Shown here: piece after piece, positions 7,968 to 16,865 of the stretch
How the letters are laid out: each line of letters starts with the position of its first letter
Position numbering within the stretch: the first letter of the stretch is position 1
Source of the DNA: JABMRP01 sp964444795
GTDB taxonomy: Bacteria; Planctomycetota; Planctomycetia; Pirellulales; Thermoguttaceae
Reading direction: 5' to 3'
Assembly (NCBI GenBank): GCA_964444795.1
Contig: CAYUIQ010000059.1
Span: forward strand, 1-38,743
DNA length: 38,743 nt
The notes under the pieces: generated by a model
Databases searched by the model: none
Seen by the model: only the letters and a program-made list of their open reading frames with translations
What the model was told of the DNA's origin: nothing
Position numbers and translations under genes: made by a program

Positions 7968-9728
7968 ATGGCGCGGAAACTCGGAATCGTAATCGGCCTG
8001 TCGTTGTCGGTCTGGGCGTGGCAAACTGCGCAGGCAGAGGAAACACTGCCGCCGGCGTCTCAATGGATTCCGGCCAACGCGGTGCTTGTTGTGGAAATGT
8101 CGCGGCCGGAGGTCTTTCTCGGGCCGCTGTTGGAGGAGGAAGTCGCCACGGCCGTCGAGAAACTGCCCATCTACCAGCAGCAAATCGCCAAGCCGGGCGC
8201 CGAGCAGTTCTTCGCCGTCGTCAAGCTCCTGGAAACCTCGCTGGAAACCGACTGGCGAACCGGCCTGAAGAAACTCACCGGCGGTGGCATCACGCTGGCC
8301 GTTGGTCCGGGCGAAAACGTACTGCTGATGGTCGATGCCGAGGACGAACGCTTGCTCGGGCGGCTTCACGAAATCCTGCTCAAGTTTGCCCAATCGGACG
8401 CCAAGAAGAAAGGCCACCCCGAGCGCGTCGCGACGGACGAGTATCGCGGAGTGACCACCTGGACGTTCAACGGAACAGAGGCCCACGCGATGATCGGTCG
8501 GCGGATGATCGTCGCCAGCACTGCCGAGGGACTTCACGGCGCTTTGGATCTTCGTGCGGAGAGCGGAGGAAGACCCCTCGCATCCGCATCCGGCTACCGG
8601 GCAGCGCGTCGTGCCGTGGGAGCCGACATTCCCGCCATGGCCTATGCCGATCTAAAAACTCTCAAGCACATACCCGGTGTCGCCGAGGGGCTCGAGCTGG
8701 ATCGCAGCAATCCGCTGGCGGCGCTGCTGTTGGCCGGGGTGACGGAAGCCGCCCGGGCTTCAACCTGGCTGGCATTGGGATTGGATGCCGAAGACAACAC
8801 ACTCGTGTTGCGGGCGTTGCTCGACGGCAAGCGAGCCGATGCGGCGGGCCCCGCGGCGTTTGCCCTGCCCAGCAAGCCCGGTGAAGGCGTCTTGCCCAAC
8901 TTATCGGTGCCGCGTCGCATCGCAGCGCTGAGTTTCCACCGCGATCTGCATCGCTTCTATGCGGCCAAGGACGATCTCTTCCCCGATCGGACCTCCGGGC
9001 TGATTTTCTTCGAGAACATGATGGGCATCTTTTTCAGCGGGCGCGATCTGACCGACGAGGTCCTTGCGAAAACCCGGCCCGAGGTCCGCTTCGTCGTGGC
9101 CGAGCAAGAGTACGACCCCGCGATTGGCACCCCGGGAACCCAACTGCCCGCCTTTGCCGTGATCTTGCGGCTTCGTCACGCAACCGAGTTTGACATCGTC
9201 TTTGAAGAAGCCTGGCAGAAGGCCGTCGGACTGATCAGCTTCACTCGCGGCCAGCAAGCACAGTCCGGGTTGATTATCGATCGGGTGGTTCAAGGCGACA
9301 CGAAATTCACGCTGGCCTATTTTTCTTCGGCGGAGGTCGGGGACAAAGCGAACCTCCCCCAGCGGTTCAATTTCCGGCCGGCAGTGGCCATGCCCGGCGA
9401 TTACGTGGTGCTGAGTTCGACCGAGGGATTGGCGCGGGATCTGATCGATGCGCTGGAGCGCGAGACGGCGGGCAACGTCCGGCCAACGACCGGCGTCGAC
9501 AGCCTGATAGAACTCGACGGCGATCAGTTGACCTCGATTCTACAAGCCAACCGTCGGGCGATGGTCCGCAACAACATGGTTGAGGACGGCAGCACGCTAG
9601 AGGAAGCGGAAGCGGGGATCGACGCGCTGCTGACGGCGGTGAAGTCCGTGCAGCGCATCAAGCTGATCGTCGGCAGCCACCAAGGAACCACGCAAGCCCG
9701 TTTGGACGTGAAGCTGACACTGCCGTAG
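7968..9728 (+). CDS. Exported protein of unknown function (DUF3352-like)
   Basis: A 586-residue protein with a signal peptide (about 1-23, ending AQA). It has no catalytic motif that I recognise. It reads as two similar alpha/beta halves: an opening of the type 'residues in which a value such as WIPANAVLVVEMSRPEVF is measured' (33-50) and recurring segments such as GGGITLAVGPGENVLLMV, ARASTWLALGLDAEDNTLVL and PGDYVVLSSTEGLARDL. That layout resembles the periplasmic DUF3352-type proteins of planctomycetes and cyanobacteria, but the match is tentative. GGAGG precedes the ATG. It is the first gene of an operon with the DUF1800 and DUF1501 genes (22-base and 17-base gaps), so a joint extracytoplasmic role is likely. 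Confidence 0.75.
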   Translation: MARKLGIVIGLSLSVWAWQTAQAEETLPPASQWIPANAVLVVEMSRPEVFLGPLLEEEVATAVEKLPIYQQQIAKPGAEQFFAVVKLLETSLETDWRTGLKKLTGGGITLAVGPGENVLLMVDAEDERLLGRLHEILLKFAQSDAKKKGHPERVATDEYRGVTTWTFNGTEAHAMIGRRMIVASTAEGLHGALDLRAESGGRPLASASGYRAARRAVGADIPAMAYADLKTLKHIPGVAEGLELDRSNPLAALLLAGVTEAARASTWLALGLDAEDNTLVLRALLDGKRADAAGPAAFALPSKPGEGVLPNLSVPRRIAALSFHRDLHRFYAAKDDLFPDRTSGLIFFENMMGIFFSGRDLTDEVLAKTRPEVRFVVAEQEYDPAIGTPGTQLPAFAVILRLRHATEFDIVFEEAWQKAVGLISFTRGQQAQSGLIIDRVVQGDTKFTLAYFSSAEVGDKANLPQRFNFRPAVAMPGDYVVLSSTEGLARDLIDALERETAGNVRPTTGVDSLIELDGDQLTSILQANRRAMVRNNMVEDGSTLEEAEAGIDALLTAVKSVQRIKLIVGSHQGTTQARLDVKLTLP

Positions 9729-9750
9729 TTTAACCCCATGAGGATCCCCC

Positions 9751-11121
9751 ATGGCCGTCCAAACCGAAAAGCCGCCGACAGCCGATCCAGCGAAAGCCTG
9801 GGCACCGTACCGGCCCGACGCAAAGCGCCCCTGGACGCTAGCCCTGGCCGGTCATCTCTATCGGCGCGCGGCGTTCGGCGCCAATTGGAGCGAACTCGGG
9901 CAAGCACTGGCCGACGGGCCGCAAGAGACCATCGACCGGCTGCTACACCCGCCGACCGACGCGGCGGCATTCGATCACGAGTATGACCAGTACGACATCT
10001 CGGTCGCCGGTTCCGAATCGGCCGAAGGGCTGCGGGCCTGGTGGCTGCGGCGGATGATCCACACGCCGTATCCTCTGCAAGAAAAGATGACGCTCTTCTG
10101 GCACGGCCACTTCGCCACCAGCAACGCCGAGGTAAAGGACGCCCGGTTAATGCAGCGGCATGTTGCGCTGCTGCGGAGCCATGCCCTGGGCCGTTTTCGA
10201 CCGCTGTTGGAGGCCATTTCCCGCGACCCGGCCGTGCTCGTCTGGCTGGGGGCCGATGCCAACCGCAAGGCGATGCCCAACGAGAGCTTCGCTCGGGCGA
10301 TGCTGGGAACTTACACCGTGGGCCCGGGGAACTATTCGGACAACGACGTTCGACAGGCCGCCCGGGGCTTCACCGGCCGGTTTGTCTTCGGCGGCAAGAT
10401 TCGATCCATCGCCCGGGAACATGACGAAGGCGTGAAGCAAATCCTCGGTCAAGAGGGGCCTTTCACGGGCGACGAGGTGGTACGAATCGTTCTGGAGCAT
10501 CCGGCCACGCCGCGCACTTTGGTCCGCAAGTTGTACCGATGGCTGATCTCCGAGGTCGACGAGCCCGACGAGTCGCTGATCGCGCCGCTGGCGGATTCGC
10601 TGGCCGAGGATTACGACGTGTTGAAACTCGTGGAGACGATGCTGCGGTCCGAGCTGTTTTTCTCTTCGGTGGCCTATCGCTGCCGGGTGAAGAGCCCCGT
10701 CGAGTTCGCCTTGGGCATCGTCCGAGGCCTCGAAGGCATGGTCCCGACGACCCACCTGGCCGGAGATCTGGCCTCGCTGGGTCAGAATCTGTACCACCCG
10801 CCGACGACTAAAGGCTGGGCCGGCGGACGCCATTGGATCAACGACGCCACGCTCATCGGTCGCGACAACCTCGCCGGGAAGCTGTTGGCCGGCACGAAAC
10901 CATACGGCGACAAGCTCGACCCCCGAGCGGTGGCCGAGAAGTACGGCCACCGGACGCCGGAAGCGGCCGGGCGGTTTTTCCTCGATCTGTTCTTACCGGA
11001 CGATCACGACTCGGCTGCTCAGCTCAAACGATTACAGGCGTCGGCCGCTTCTGATACGCCGGGCTCACTGCGCCGAGTTGTTCATGCGACCGTCACGCTT
11101 CCCGAATTTCACTTGGCCTAA
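9751..11121 (+). CDS. DUF1800 family protein
   Basis: A 456-residue, mainly helical protein. Family hallmarks are visible: LYRRAAFGANWSEL near the N-terminus, EKMTLFWHGHFATS (about 113-126), MPNESFARAMLGTYTVG (about 175-191) and DVRQAARGFTG (about 199-209). DUF1800 proteins have no proven enzyme activity and are nearly always encoded beside a DUF1501 protein, as here. No clear signal peptide is seen, in contrast to its two neighbours. GAGGA lies seven bases before the ATG. The gene is 22 bases downstream of the exported unknown protein and 17 bases upstream of the DUF1501 gene. Confidence 0.9.
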   Translation: MAVQTEKPPTADPAKAWAPYRPDAKRPWTLALAGHLYRRAAFGANWSELGQALADGPQETIDRLLHPPTDAAAFDHEYDQYDISVAGSESAEGLRAWWLRRMIHTPYPLQEKMTLFWHGHFATSNAEVKDARLMQRHVALLRSHALGRFRPLLEAISRDPAVLVWLGADANRKAMPNESFARAMLGTYTVGPGNYSDNDVRQAARGFTGRFVFGGKIRSIAREHDEGVKQILGQEGPFTGDEVVRIVLEHPATPRTLVRKLYRWLISEVDEPDESLIAPLADSLAEDYDVLKLVETMLRSELFFSSVAYRCRVKSPVEFALGIVRGLEGMVPTTHLAGDLASLGQNLYHPPTTKGWAGGRHWINDATLIGRDNLAGKLLAGTKPYGDKLDPRAVAEKYGHRTPEAAGRFFLDLFLPDDHDSAAQLKRLQASAASDTPGSLRRVVHATVTLPEFHLA

Positions 11122-11138
11122 ATCCTCAAGGGAATACC

Positions 11139-12365
11139 ATGCCCTCCACGCGACGCGAGTTTATCAAGGCCACGTTGGGCGCATCCACCGTCTGGTCGCT
11201 TTCTGCCGCGGTGCCCGAGTTGCTTGTCCGATCGGCCGCGGCCGCGCCGGCGAGCGACGACCGCGACACGGTTCTGGTGGTGGTCCAGCTTTCCGGCGGG
11301 AACGACGGGCTGAATACGCTCGTGCCGTACGAAGACGACGAGTACGCTCGCAACCGCCCCACCTTGCGTCTGCCGACCGACAAGCTACACAAGATCGACT
11401 CGTCGCTGGCATTTCATCCGCGAATGGGTGCGTTTGCGCGGCTGTACAAGGAGGGCTATCTCGGCGTGGTTCAGGGTGTTGGTTATTCCAACCAAAACCG
11501 GAACCACGATGAGGCGATGCGAATTTGGCACACGGCCGAACCCCAGCAGCCCGATTGCCGAACCGGTTGGCTGGGCCGCGTTGCCGATCGGGCCCACGAG
11601 GTGAACGGGGCGAATCTGCCGGTCGCGTTCGTCGGCCCGATTGCCCGGCCTTTCGCCCTCAACGCGGAAAGAGCCGTTGTGCCTACGATCCGCTCGGCCG
11701 ACGATCTGGTGATGCGTTCGATGTCCGATGACTCGGCCAAAGTTTCCGCGACGAGTGCCGATGACCGGCTGTTGGACTTCCTCCAAGATTCGACGCGAAA
11801 AGCCCGTGCCGCCAGTCGGCGAGTGGAAGCGGCCGTAAGCGCGTCGTCCGGCACCGGCGATTACCCCCGACTGCCGCTTGCCGGGGAGCTTCGCACGGTC
11901 GCCCAACTCATCCGCGCCGATCTGGGCATTCGCGTCTTCTTCACCGAACTGGGCGGTGGCGGGATCGGCGGGTTCGACAACCACGCCAACCAGATGGGCA
12001 ACCATTGCGCCATGCTCGACCAGTTGTCCGAGTCGGTCGCGGCGTTTGTCGACGATTTGCGGCGGGAGAAGTTGGCCGATCGCGTGTTGCTGATGACCTT
12101 CTCGGAATTCGGCCGTACGGTCGCGGAAAACGGCCGCCGCGGCACGGGGCACGGAGCGGCGGGGCCGGTCTTTCTGGCCGGCGGCCGCATCAAGGGCGGT
12201 CTCTTCGGTTCGCACCCCAGTCTCACCGATCTGGACAACGGCGCAATGAAACCCCAGGCCGACTTCCGCCAACTCTACGCCACCATGCTCGACGGCTGGC
12301 TCGGGCTGCAAAGCCGCACGATACTCACCGGACCCCGCGAACCGCTCGACGTGCTGGACGGTTGA
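11139..12365 (+). CDS. Tat-exported DUF1501 family protein
   Basis: A 408-residue protein with a twin-arginine signal (TRREFIKATLGAS, then an Ala-rich segment to about 37). The body has an alkaline-phosphatase/sulfatase-like architecture typical of DUF1501: VVVQLSGGNDGLNTLVP (about 45-61), NRNHDEAMRIWH (about 121-132), GGFDNHANQ and TFSEFGRTVAENGRRGTGHG, the last two matching the family's predicted metal-site segments. The function is unknown; it is a partner of DUF1800. AAGGGA precedes the ATG, with a 17-base gap from the DUF1800 gene. It closes the operon. Tat export suggests folding with a cofactor or metal in the cytoplasm before transport. Confidence 0.92.
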   Translation: MPSTRREFIKATLGASTVWSLSAAVPELLVRSAAAAPASDDRDTVLVVVQLSGGNDGLNTLVPYEDDEYARNRPTLRLPTDKLHKIDSSLAFHPRMGAFARLYKEGYLGVVQGVGYSNQNRNHDEAMRIWHTAEPQQPDCRTGWLGRVADRAHEVNGANLPVAFVGPIARPFALNAERAVVPTIRSADDLVMRSMSDDSAKVSATSADDRLLDFLQDSTRKARAASRRVEAAVSASSGTGDYPRLPLAGELRTVAQLIRADLGIRVFFTELGGGGIGGFDNHANQMGNHCAMLDQLSESVAAFVDDLRREKLADRVLLMTFSEFGRTVAENGRRGTGHGAAGPVFLAGGRIKGGLFGSHPSLTDLDNGAMKPQADFRQLYATMLDGWLGLQSRTILTGPREPLDVLDG

Positions 12366-12713
12366 ATTGCTGGCCGGTTACCAGGGAGTGTTTCCGTGCT
12401 GTCGGCGCTGGCCGAGTTTGCCGCCGGCGCGGGCCACGAGCGGCATGGCGTGATGGTCGATTACGACGGTTTCATCAAAGCCGGCCCGCCGAAGCGCGGA
12501 GTAACCAGCCGCGTGGAGACGTGGGACCTTCGCTTGCGCGCGGATACAGCAACGGTGGATCGTGGATGTCGATTACCCAACATCAACGATACGCACACCG
12601 GTGCGGCCCCCGACCTGGGTTGCCATGAACGGGGCGACGCCCCGGTGCATTACGGTCCGCGCCCCCCGCGGGGAGAGTGAGAGGGGCCGTTTCCGAGCCG
12701 CCGATCAAAGGCC
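12366..12713. other. Non-coding gap between convergent genes
   Basis: A 348-base stretch between the ends of the DUF1501 gene and the sulfatase gene. It holds a compact hairpin, CGGGGC-GAC-GCCCCG at 12630-12644, that could help end transcription. A 94-codon frame at 12396-12680 has no ribosome site and an arginine/glycine/proline-rich tail, and is not called a gene. Confidence 0.5.
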
Positions 12714-14615
12714 TCATTCGCCCCCAATCACGCCCAGTTCGGCGATAGACGCCCAGGGGCCGCCGTTGACTTCCGAGAGGACTCGCAGACGGATGTACCG
12801 GCCCTTGACCGGATCGCAGAGGACCTCCTGGGCGGGCTTCAGTTTCTTGAATGTTGCTTCGGCAACGGGAGTCCCAAAAGCATCGGGGGTGGTGCCGACC
12901 GAGAAATCGCACTGGGCGACGGCGCCGTTCCATCCGGCATCCTGACGTGCGAGGTAACGGAACCCGCGGACGGTCGACTCGCGGCCCAAGTCGATGACCA
13001 ACTCGTGCGGATGCTCTGCCAGCTCGCCCTGAAACCGCGTGTGCCAATGCGTACGCGGATTGCCGTCGATGGCACGGGCGGCCAGCTTGCCGCCGGCTCG
13101 GGATTCGCTGCTGACGCGGACGATCTTCCAGCCCTTGTTGGGCAACAACCCCTCGGGCGGCAGCGTGTTGACTTTGGCGGGAAACGCGGAAACCTTCGCA
13201 CCCCCGTATTTCGCGCGGCGGTCTCTCTCGTGGATTTCGCGATCGAAGAAGACGCCCTCCTCGACGGGCTCATGCGCCTGTTCGGCAAATGCTCTCATCT
13301 TGGCCAAGACTTCGGGCTGATCCGCGGCGACGTCGTCTTGCTCGCTGACGTCGCGACTCAGATCGTACAGTTCCCAATCTCGATTCGGACCCGTTCGGAT
13401 TGCCTTCCAACTTTCCATACGGACGGCTGTCTGACCCCCCAGTTCCCAGTAGAGGTATTCGTGCTGCGATTGTTTCCGGCCGGCCGCTTCGGAGCCCAGT
13501 AGTTCCGGCACAATCGACATGCCGTCGACGTCGCTGGGAGCTGCAACGCCGGCCAGTTCGGCGACGGTCGGCAACACGTCGGGAAAGTACCAGAGCAGAT
13601 CGCTGGTGCGCCCCGGTGCGATACGACCCGGCCAGCGGACGATCATCGGGATGCGCAGCCCGCCCTCGTACAGGTTTCCCTTGCGGCCGCGGAATTCAAC
13701 GCCGGTCTTCGGGTCGACATTCGCGCCGTGGAACCCGCGAGGGTGCTGATCGTCGCGAAAGTAATCGGCTCCCCCGTTGTCGCCGCAGAAGAAGACGATT
13801 GTTTTCTTGTCCAGATCGAGTTCAGCCAGCAAGTCGAACACTTCTCCCACCTGCCGATCGACCATCGTCACCATCGCCGCGTAACGCTTCACCTGTTCCG
13901 GCCAGGGTTTGTCCTTGTAGATTTGCCATGCCGGATCGGAATCGGGAATATCGAAAATGCCGTGTGGCGGCGTGATCGGCATGTAACAGAAGAACGGCTT
14001 GTCCTTGTTGGTGCGGATAAACTCCATCGCTTCCTCAACGATCACGTAATGCGAGTAGGTCTCGCCGTCGCTTCCGCCGCGATTGCCGGGCAACGTCACT
14101 TCTTCGCTGTTGCGGACGATGTAGGGCGGATAATAGCTGTGGGCGTGGACCTGATCGTAGTAGCCGAGGAAGACGTCGAAGCCGTGCTTTTCCGGCACGC
14201 CCGTCGAGCCGCGTCCGCCGCAACCCCATTTGCCAAAGCCGCCGGTGGCGTACCCCGCGCGCCCCAGCACCGATGCCACGGTGTCTTCGCCGGCTCGCAA
14301 GGGCGTTCCGCCGCCGTTGGAGCGGACCGAAGTGTGGCCGCTGTGCTTGCCGGTCATCAGGCAGCCGCGGGTGGGAGCGCAGACCGACGAACCGGCCAGT
14401 GCTTGCGAGAAGCGGATGCCTTCCCTCGCCATGCGGTCGACCCGAGGTGTCTGGATGTGCGGGTTGCCCATGCAGGACAGCTCGTAGTAGCCGAGTTCAT
14501 CCGCCATGATGTAGACGACGTTGGGACGCTCGGCGGCGAGAGTCGCGGGGCATAACGCCGCGAGGATAAAGGCCGCGAGGATAAGGGGGAAGAGCAACTG
14601 GCTGCGACGGTTCAT
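12714..14615 (-). CDS. Secreted type I sulfatase with C-terminal discoidin-like domain
   Basis: A 633-residue exported hydrolase removing sulfate esters, probably from sulfated polysaccharides. A signal peptide covers about 1-28. The formylglycine signature CAPTR starts at C79, the residue that must be oxidised by a formylglycine-generating enzyme. The metal-site segment is ADELGYYELSCMGN (38-51), with Glu where many members have Asp. Further landmarks are TGKHSGH (88-94) and FFCGDNGG near the middle. The last 140 residues (about 490-630) carry a coagulation-factor-5/8-like carbohydrate-binding fold: AARAIDGNPRTHWHTRF and HELVIDLGRESTVRGFRYL. No maturation enzyme gene is in the window. It is 46 bases downstream of the FG-GAP gene and likely co-transcribed. 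Confidence 0.95.
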   Translation of the reverse strand: MNRRSQLLFPLILAAFILAALCPATLAAERPNVVYIMADELGYYELSCMGNPHIQTPRVDRMAREGIRFSQALAGSSVCAPTRGCLMTGKHSGHTSVRSNGGGTPLRAGEDTVASVLGRAGYATGGFGKWGCGGRGSTGVPEKHGFDVFLGYYDQVHAHSYYPPYIVRNSEEVTLPGNRGGSDGETYSHYVIVEEAMEFIRTNKDKPFFCYMPITPPHGIFDIPDSDPAWQIYKDKPWPEQVKRYAAMVTMVDRQVGEVFDLLAELDLDKKTIVFFCGDNGGADYFRDDQHPRGFHGANVDPKTGVEFRGRKGNLYEGGLRIPMIVRWPGRIAPGRTSDLLWYFPDVLPTVAELAGVAAPSDVDGMSIVPELLGSEAAGRKQSQHEYLYWELGGQTAVRMESWKAIRTGPNRDWELYDLSRDVSEQDDVAADQPEVLAKMRAFAEQAHEPVEEGVFFDREIHERDRRAKYGGAKVSAFPAKVNTLPPEGLLPNKGWKIVRVSSESRAGGKLAARAIDGNPRTHWHTRFQGELAEHPHELVIDLGRESTVRGFRYLARQDAGWNGAVAQCDFSVGTTPDAFGTPVAEATFKKLKPAQEVLCDPVKGRYIRLRVLSEVNGGPWASIAELGVIGGE

Positions 14616-14661
14616 GGTCTGCTACCTCGACCGGGTTTCTTGAGGGGGGACATCATGGGAC

Positions 14662-15858
14662 TCATTTGCCCGACTGGCTGAGGAACACAAAGGTGCCCTT
14701 CTTATTGCCGACGATCACGTCGGGCACCTTGTCGTTGTTCAGATCCGCGGCGGCGACTTGTGTGCCGACTCCGGAATCGTCGTCGATCTGGTGCGGGACA
14801 AACTTCACGCCACCATCGGCGTCGCGCTGCAACTCAAACCAGTAGACCACCGCCGGTGCATTCGGTTCCTTGTCCCCGTTGGGGCCGTGGGCCCAGAACC
14901 TCTTGCCGGTCAGTACGTCCTTCAGGCCATCGCCGTTCATATCGACCAGATCGAAGGCGTGCAACTGGCTGATCCGCAGGTCGCTCGATTTGAGATCGGG
15001 CTCCGAGGACAAGATCACCTGCTGCTGGAAGTCGATCCGGCCGCCTTCGCCGCGAACCTGTTTGTGCCATACCAGGCCGTAAAGATGACAATGCCAGGCC
15101 GTGACCACATCGGCCAGCCCGTCGCCGTCGACGTCGTAAACCAACATCTGGGCGGCGGCGTCGGCGAACTTGTAATCATGGCGGATCCAGGGCTGGCCCG
15201 GCTGTGGGTCGGCCGGCTGTTCCCACCAGCAAACACCTTCCAGAACGTCGACGCGACCATCGCCGTTGATGTCGCCGATGCCCACGCCGTGCGAGTATCG
15301 TTGATAACCGCCCTTGGTGCTGACCGGGTGGAACGTCCACGGTTCGTTTGCTTTGGCCGGGTCCCAGGTGCCGTAGCCCAGGAAGCCGTCGATGTTGTAG
15401 ACCAGATTGGGGCGGTCGTCGCCGTTGACGTCGCCCCACATGGGCGATTCGTTGCCGACATTCTTCAGGGCGAAATGGGCCGTCCAATGGCTGTCCTTCC
15501 CGGCCGGATTCTCGTACCAGGAAGCATCCTTGCCCGGCCACGGTACATACAAGATATCCGCCCAGCCGTCGCCGTTGAAATCGCCCGTGTAGGTGAGGAA
15601 GTTGTTGGAATAGCCCTTGGGATCGTAGTCTTGCGGCGGGCGTACCTCGTGACGGTGCTGGAAGTCGGGGCCGGCGTACCAGTAGGGACCGGAGACCACG
15701 TCCATTTTGCCGTCCCGGTTGAAGTCGGCGTAGTACGCGCCTTCGCAATGAAACTTGTCCGTGAGCTGAAGTTTCTCGAATGTCGCGACCGGCGTCTGCG
15801 CCATGGCCGCCGTGGCCCACAGGCCGGCTAGAATCAGTGACAGTGTTGCGGTTCGCAT
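14662..15858 (-). CDS. Secreted FG-GAP/VCBS repeat protein
   Basis: A 398-residue protein with a signal peptide (about 1-20, ending AMA) and about seven beta-propeller repeats, each with a calcium-binding DxNxDG-type loop: DFNRDGKMDVVSG, DFNGDGWADILYV, DVNGDDRPNLVYN, DINGDGRVDVLEG, DVDGDGLADVVTA, DMNGDGLKDVLTG and DLNNDKVPDVIVG. This predicts a seven-bladed propeller used for ligand or carbohydrate binding rather than catalysis. GGAG precedes the ATG. It has its own strong promoter (15915-15943) and is followed by the sulfatase gene after 46 bases, so the two products probably act together outside the cytoplasm. Confidence 0.9.
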   Translation of the reverse strand: MRTATLSLILAGLWATAAMAQTPVATFEKLQLTDKFHCEGAYYADFNRDGKMDVVSGPYWYAGPDFQHRHEVRPPQDYDPKGYSNNFLTYTGDFNGDGWADILYVPWPGKDASWYENPAGKDSHWTAHFALKNVGNESPMWGDVNGDDRPNLVYNIDGFLGYGTWDPAKANEPWTFHPVSTKGGYQRYSHGVGIGDINGDGRVDVLEGVCWWEQPADPQPGQPWIRHDYKFADAAAQMLVYDVDGDGLADVVTAWHCHLYGLVWHKQVRGEGGRIDFQQQVILSSEPDLKSSDLRISQLHAFDLVDMNGDGLKDVLTGKRFWAHGPNGDKEPNAPAVVYWFELQRDADGGVKFVPHQIDDDSGVGTQVAAADLNNDKVPDVIVGNKKGTFVFLSQSGK

Positions 15859-15914
15859 GGTGGTTGCTCCTGGTTCATTGAGGTTTCGTTGGGTGACGTA
15901 AGGGCTTGTTCCTA

Positions 15915-15943
15915 CTAATAGTCCCGTCCTCGTTGGCTGTCAA
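15915..15943 (-). promoter_or_regulatory. Promoter of the FG-GAP/sulfatase unit (copy 1 of a duplicated element)
   Basis: On the minus strand, TTGACA (15943-15938) and TATTAG (15920-15915) are separated by exactly 17 bases, about 57 bases before the FG-GAP start codon. A 45-base segment around it (15906-15950) matches 37264-37308 at 36 positions. The sharing extends beyond the core hexamers into the spacer and flanks, so this may include a regulator site. Confidence 0.7.
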
Positions 15944-15952
15944 GGACTTGTG

Positions 15953-16819
15953 CTATCTGTAGAGCAACGGGAAGAATGGGCCTCCCATCGGCCGCCCGCT
16001 GGGAATCACGGGCACGCCGCTCAATAGCGGCTCGTCGGAGGTGGAGGAGACGCCGTCGCGGAAGACGTTGACCACGCTGGCGCGTCGCGGGCGATCGCTG
16101 CGGTTTTCGCGCGAGCCGTGTACTGTCAGCGGATGATGAAACGAGGCCTCGCCCCGCTTCAGTCGCGCGGGCACCGGGCGGAACTGCTCTCGTTGCTGGG
16201 GGCTTAAGACGGTCTGGATTGCGTCCATGTTGTCGGCCAGCCCGGTCATCGGCAACAGCGGCCAGCGGTGGGAGCCGGGCACGTACTGAAGGCAGCCGTT
16301 CTCCTCATCGCAGTCGTCCAAGGCGATGAAGCAGGTCAGGTGCTCCATGGGCTGGGTCCGTGTCCAATAGGAGTAGTCCTGATGCCAGGCAACGACGCCT
16401 CCATGTCGAGCCGGCTTGCAGAAGAGTTGGTCGTGCCAGAACCGCACCGCGCCTTCGATCAACTGCGCGGCCGGCGCTAGAAACGCCGGGTTCCACAACA
16501 GATCGTGAAATCCCGGCTCGATCCGCCATGCCCCCAGAGCGTGGAAGAGCACGTTCTCCGGATCGCCCGACTCGCTGGCGTGGTATTCGTAGAACAGCCC
16601 GTGGCCCGGGTGCTGGGGGTCGAAAAGGCGTTGCAGTTCGGCTAAGAGCGTGTCGACCTGGGCGTCATCGAGCAGACGAACGCCCGACACGTAACCGTGC
16701 TCGTGGTAGAAGTCCAACTGCTCCCGGCTGAGCCGAAACGGCTGCCAGTCGCTCGGTGGCCGTGTGTCGCCGAGCAACGTTCCCACCGGCGCGTGGCATT
16801 GGGAAAGATCCTCGATCAT
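15953..16819 (-). CDS. Phytanoyl-CoA dioxygenase (PhyH) family protein
   Basis: A 288-residue Fe(II)/2-oxoglutarate-dependent oxygenase. The iron triad is visible: H146 and D148 in AWHQDYSYW, and the distal H234 in HHPLTVHGSREN, followed by an Arg-rich segment (RPRRASVV) supplying the 2-oxoglutarate-binding arginine. No signal peptide is present, so it is cytoplasmic. The start at 16819 was chosen because GAGGAT lies upstream; an in-frame ATG at 16930 would add 37 residues with no family resemblance. It follows the oxidoreductase gene by 46 bases. Members act on lipids, osmolytes and unusual small molecules; the substrate here is unknown, but association with a Gfo/Idh oxidoreductase suggests sugar or cyclitol-like metabolites. 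Confidence 0.88.
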   Translation of the reverse strand: MIEDLSQCHAPVGTLLGDTRPPSDWQPFRLSREQLDFYHEHGYVSGVRLLDDAQVDTLLAELQRLFDPQHPGHGLFYEYHASESGDPENVLFHALGAWRIEPGFHDLLWNPAFLAPAAQLIEGAVRFWHDQLFCKPARHGGVVAWHQDYSYWTRTQPMEHLTCFIALDDCDEENGCLQYVPGSHRWPLLPMTGLADNMDAIQTVLSPQQREQFRPVPARLKRGEASFHHPLTVHGSRENRSDRPRRASVVNVFRDGVSSTSDEPLLSGVPVIPSGRPMGGPFFPLLYR

Positions 16820-16865
16820 GGGCGGTATCCTCTTACTTCGTGGTTCGACGAAAGGGGGTTTCGGA

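Noticed and set aside
12396..12680. 94-codon forward frame after the DUF1501 gene
   Set aside because: There is no ribosome site, no recognisable domain, and an Arg/Gly/Pro-rich tail typical of non-coding high-GC DNA. A hairpin lies inside it.
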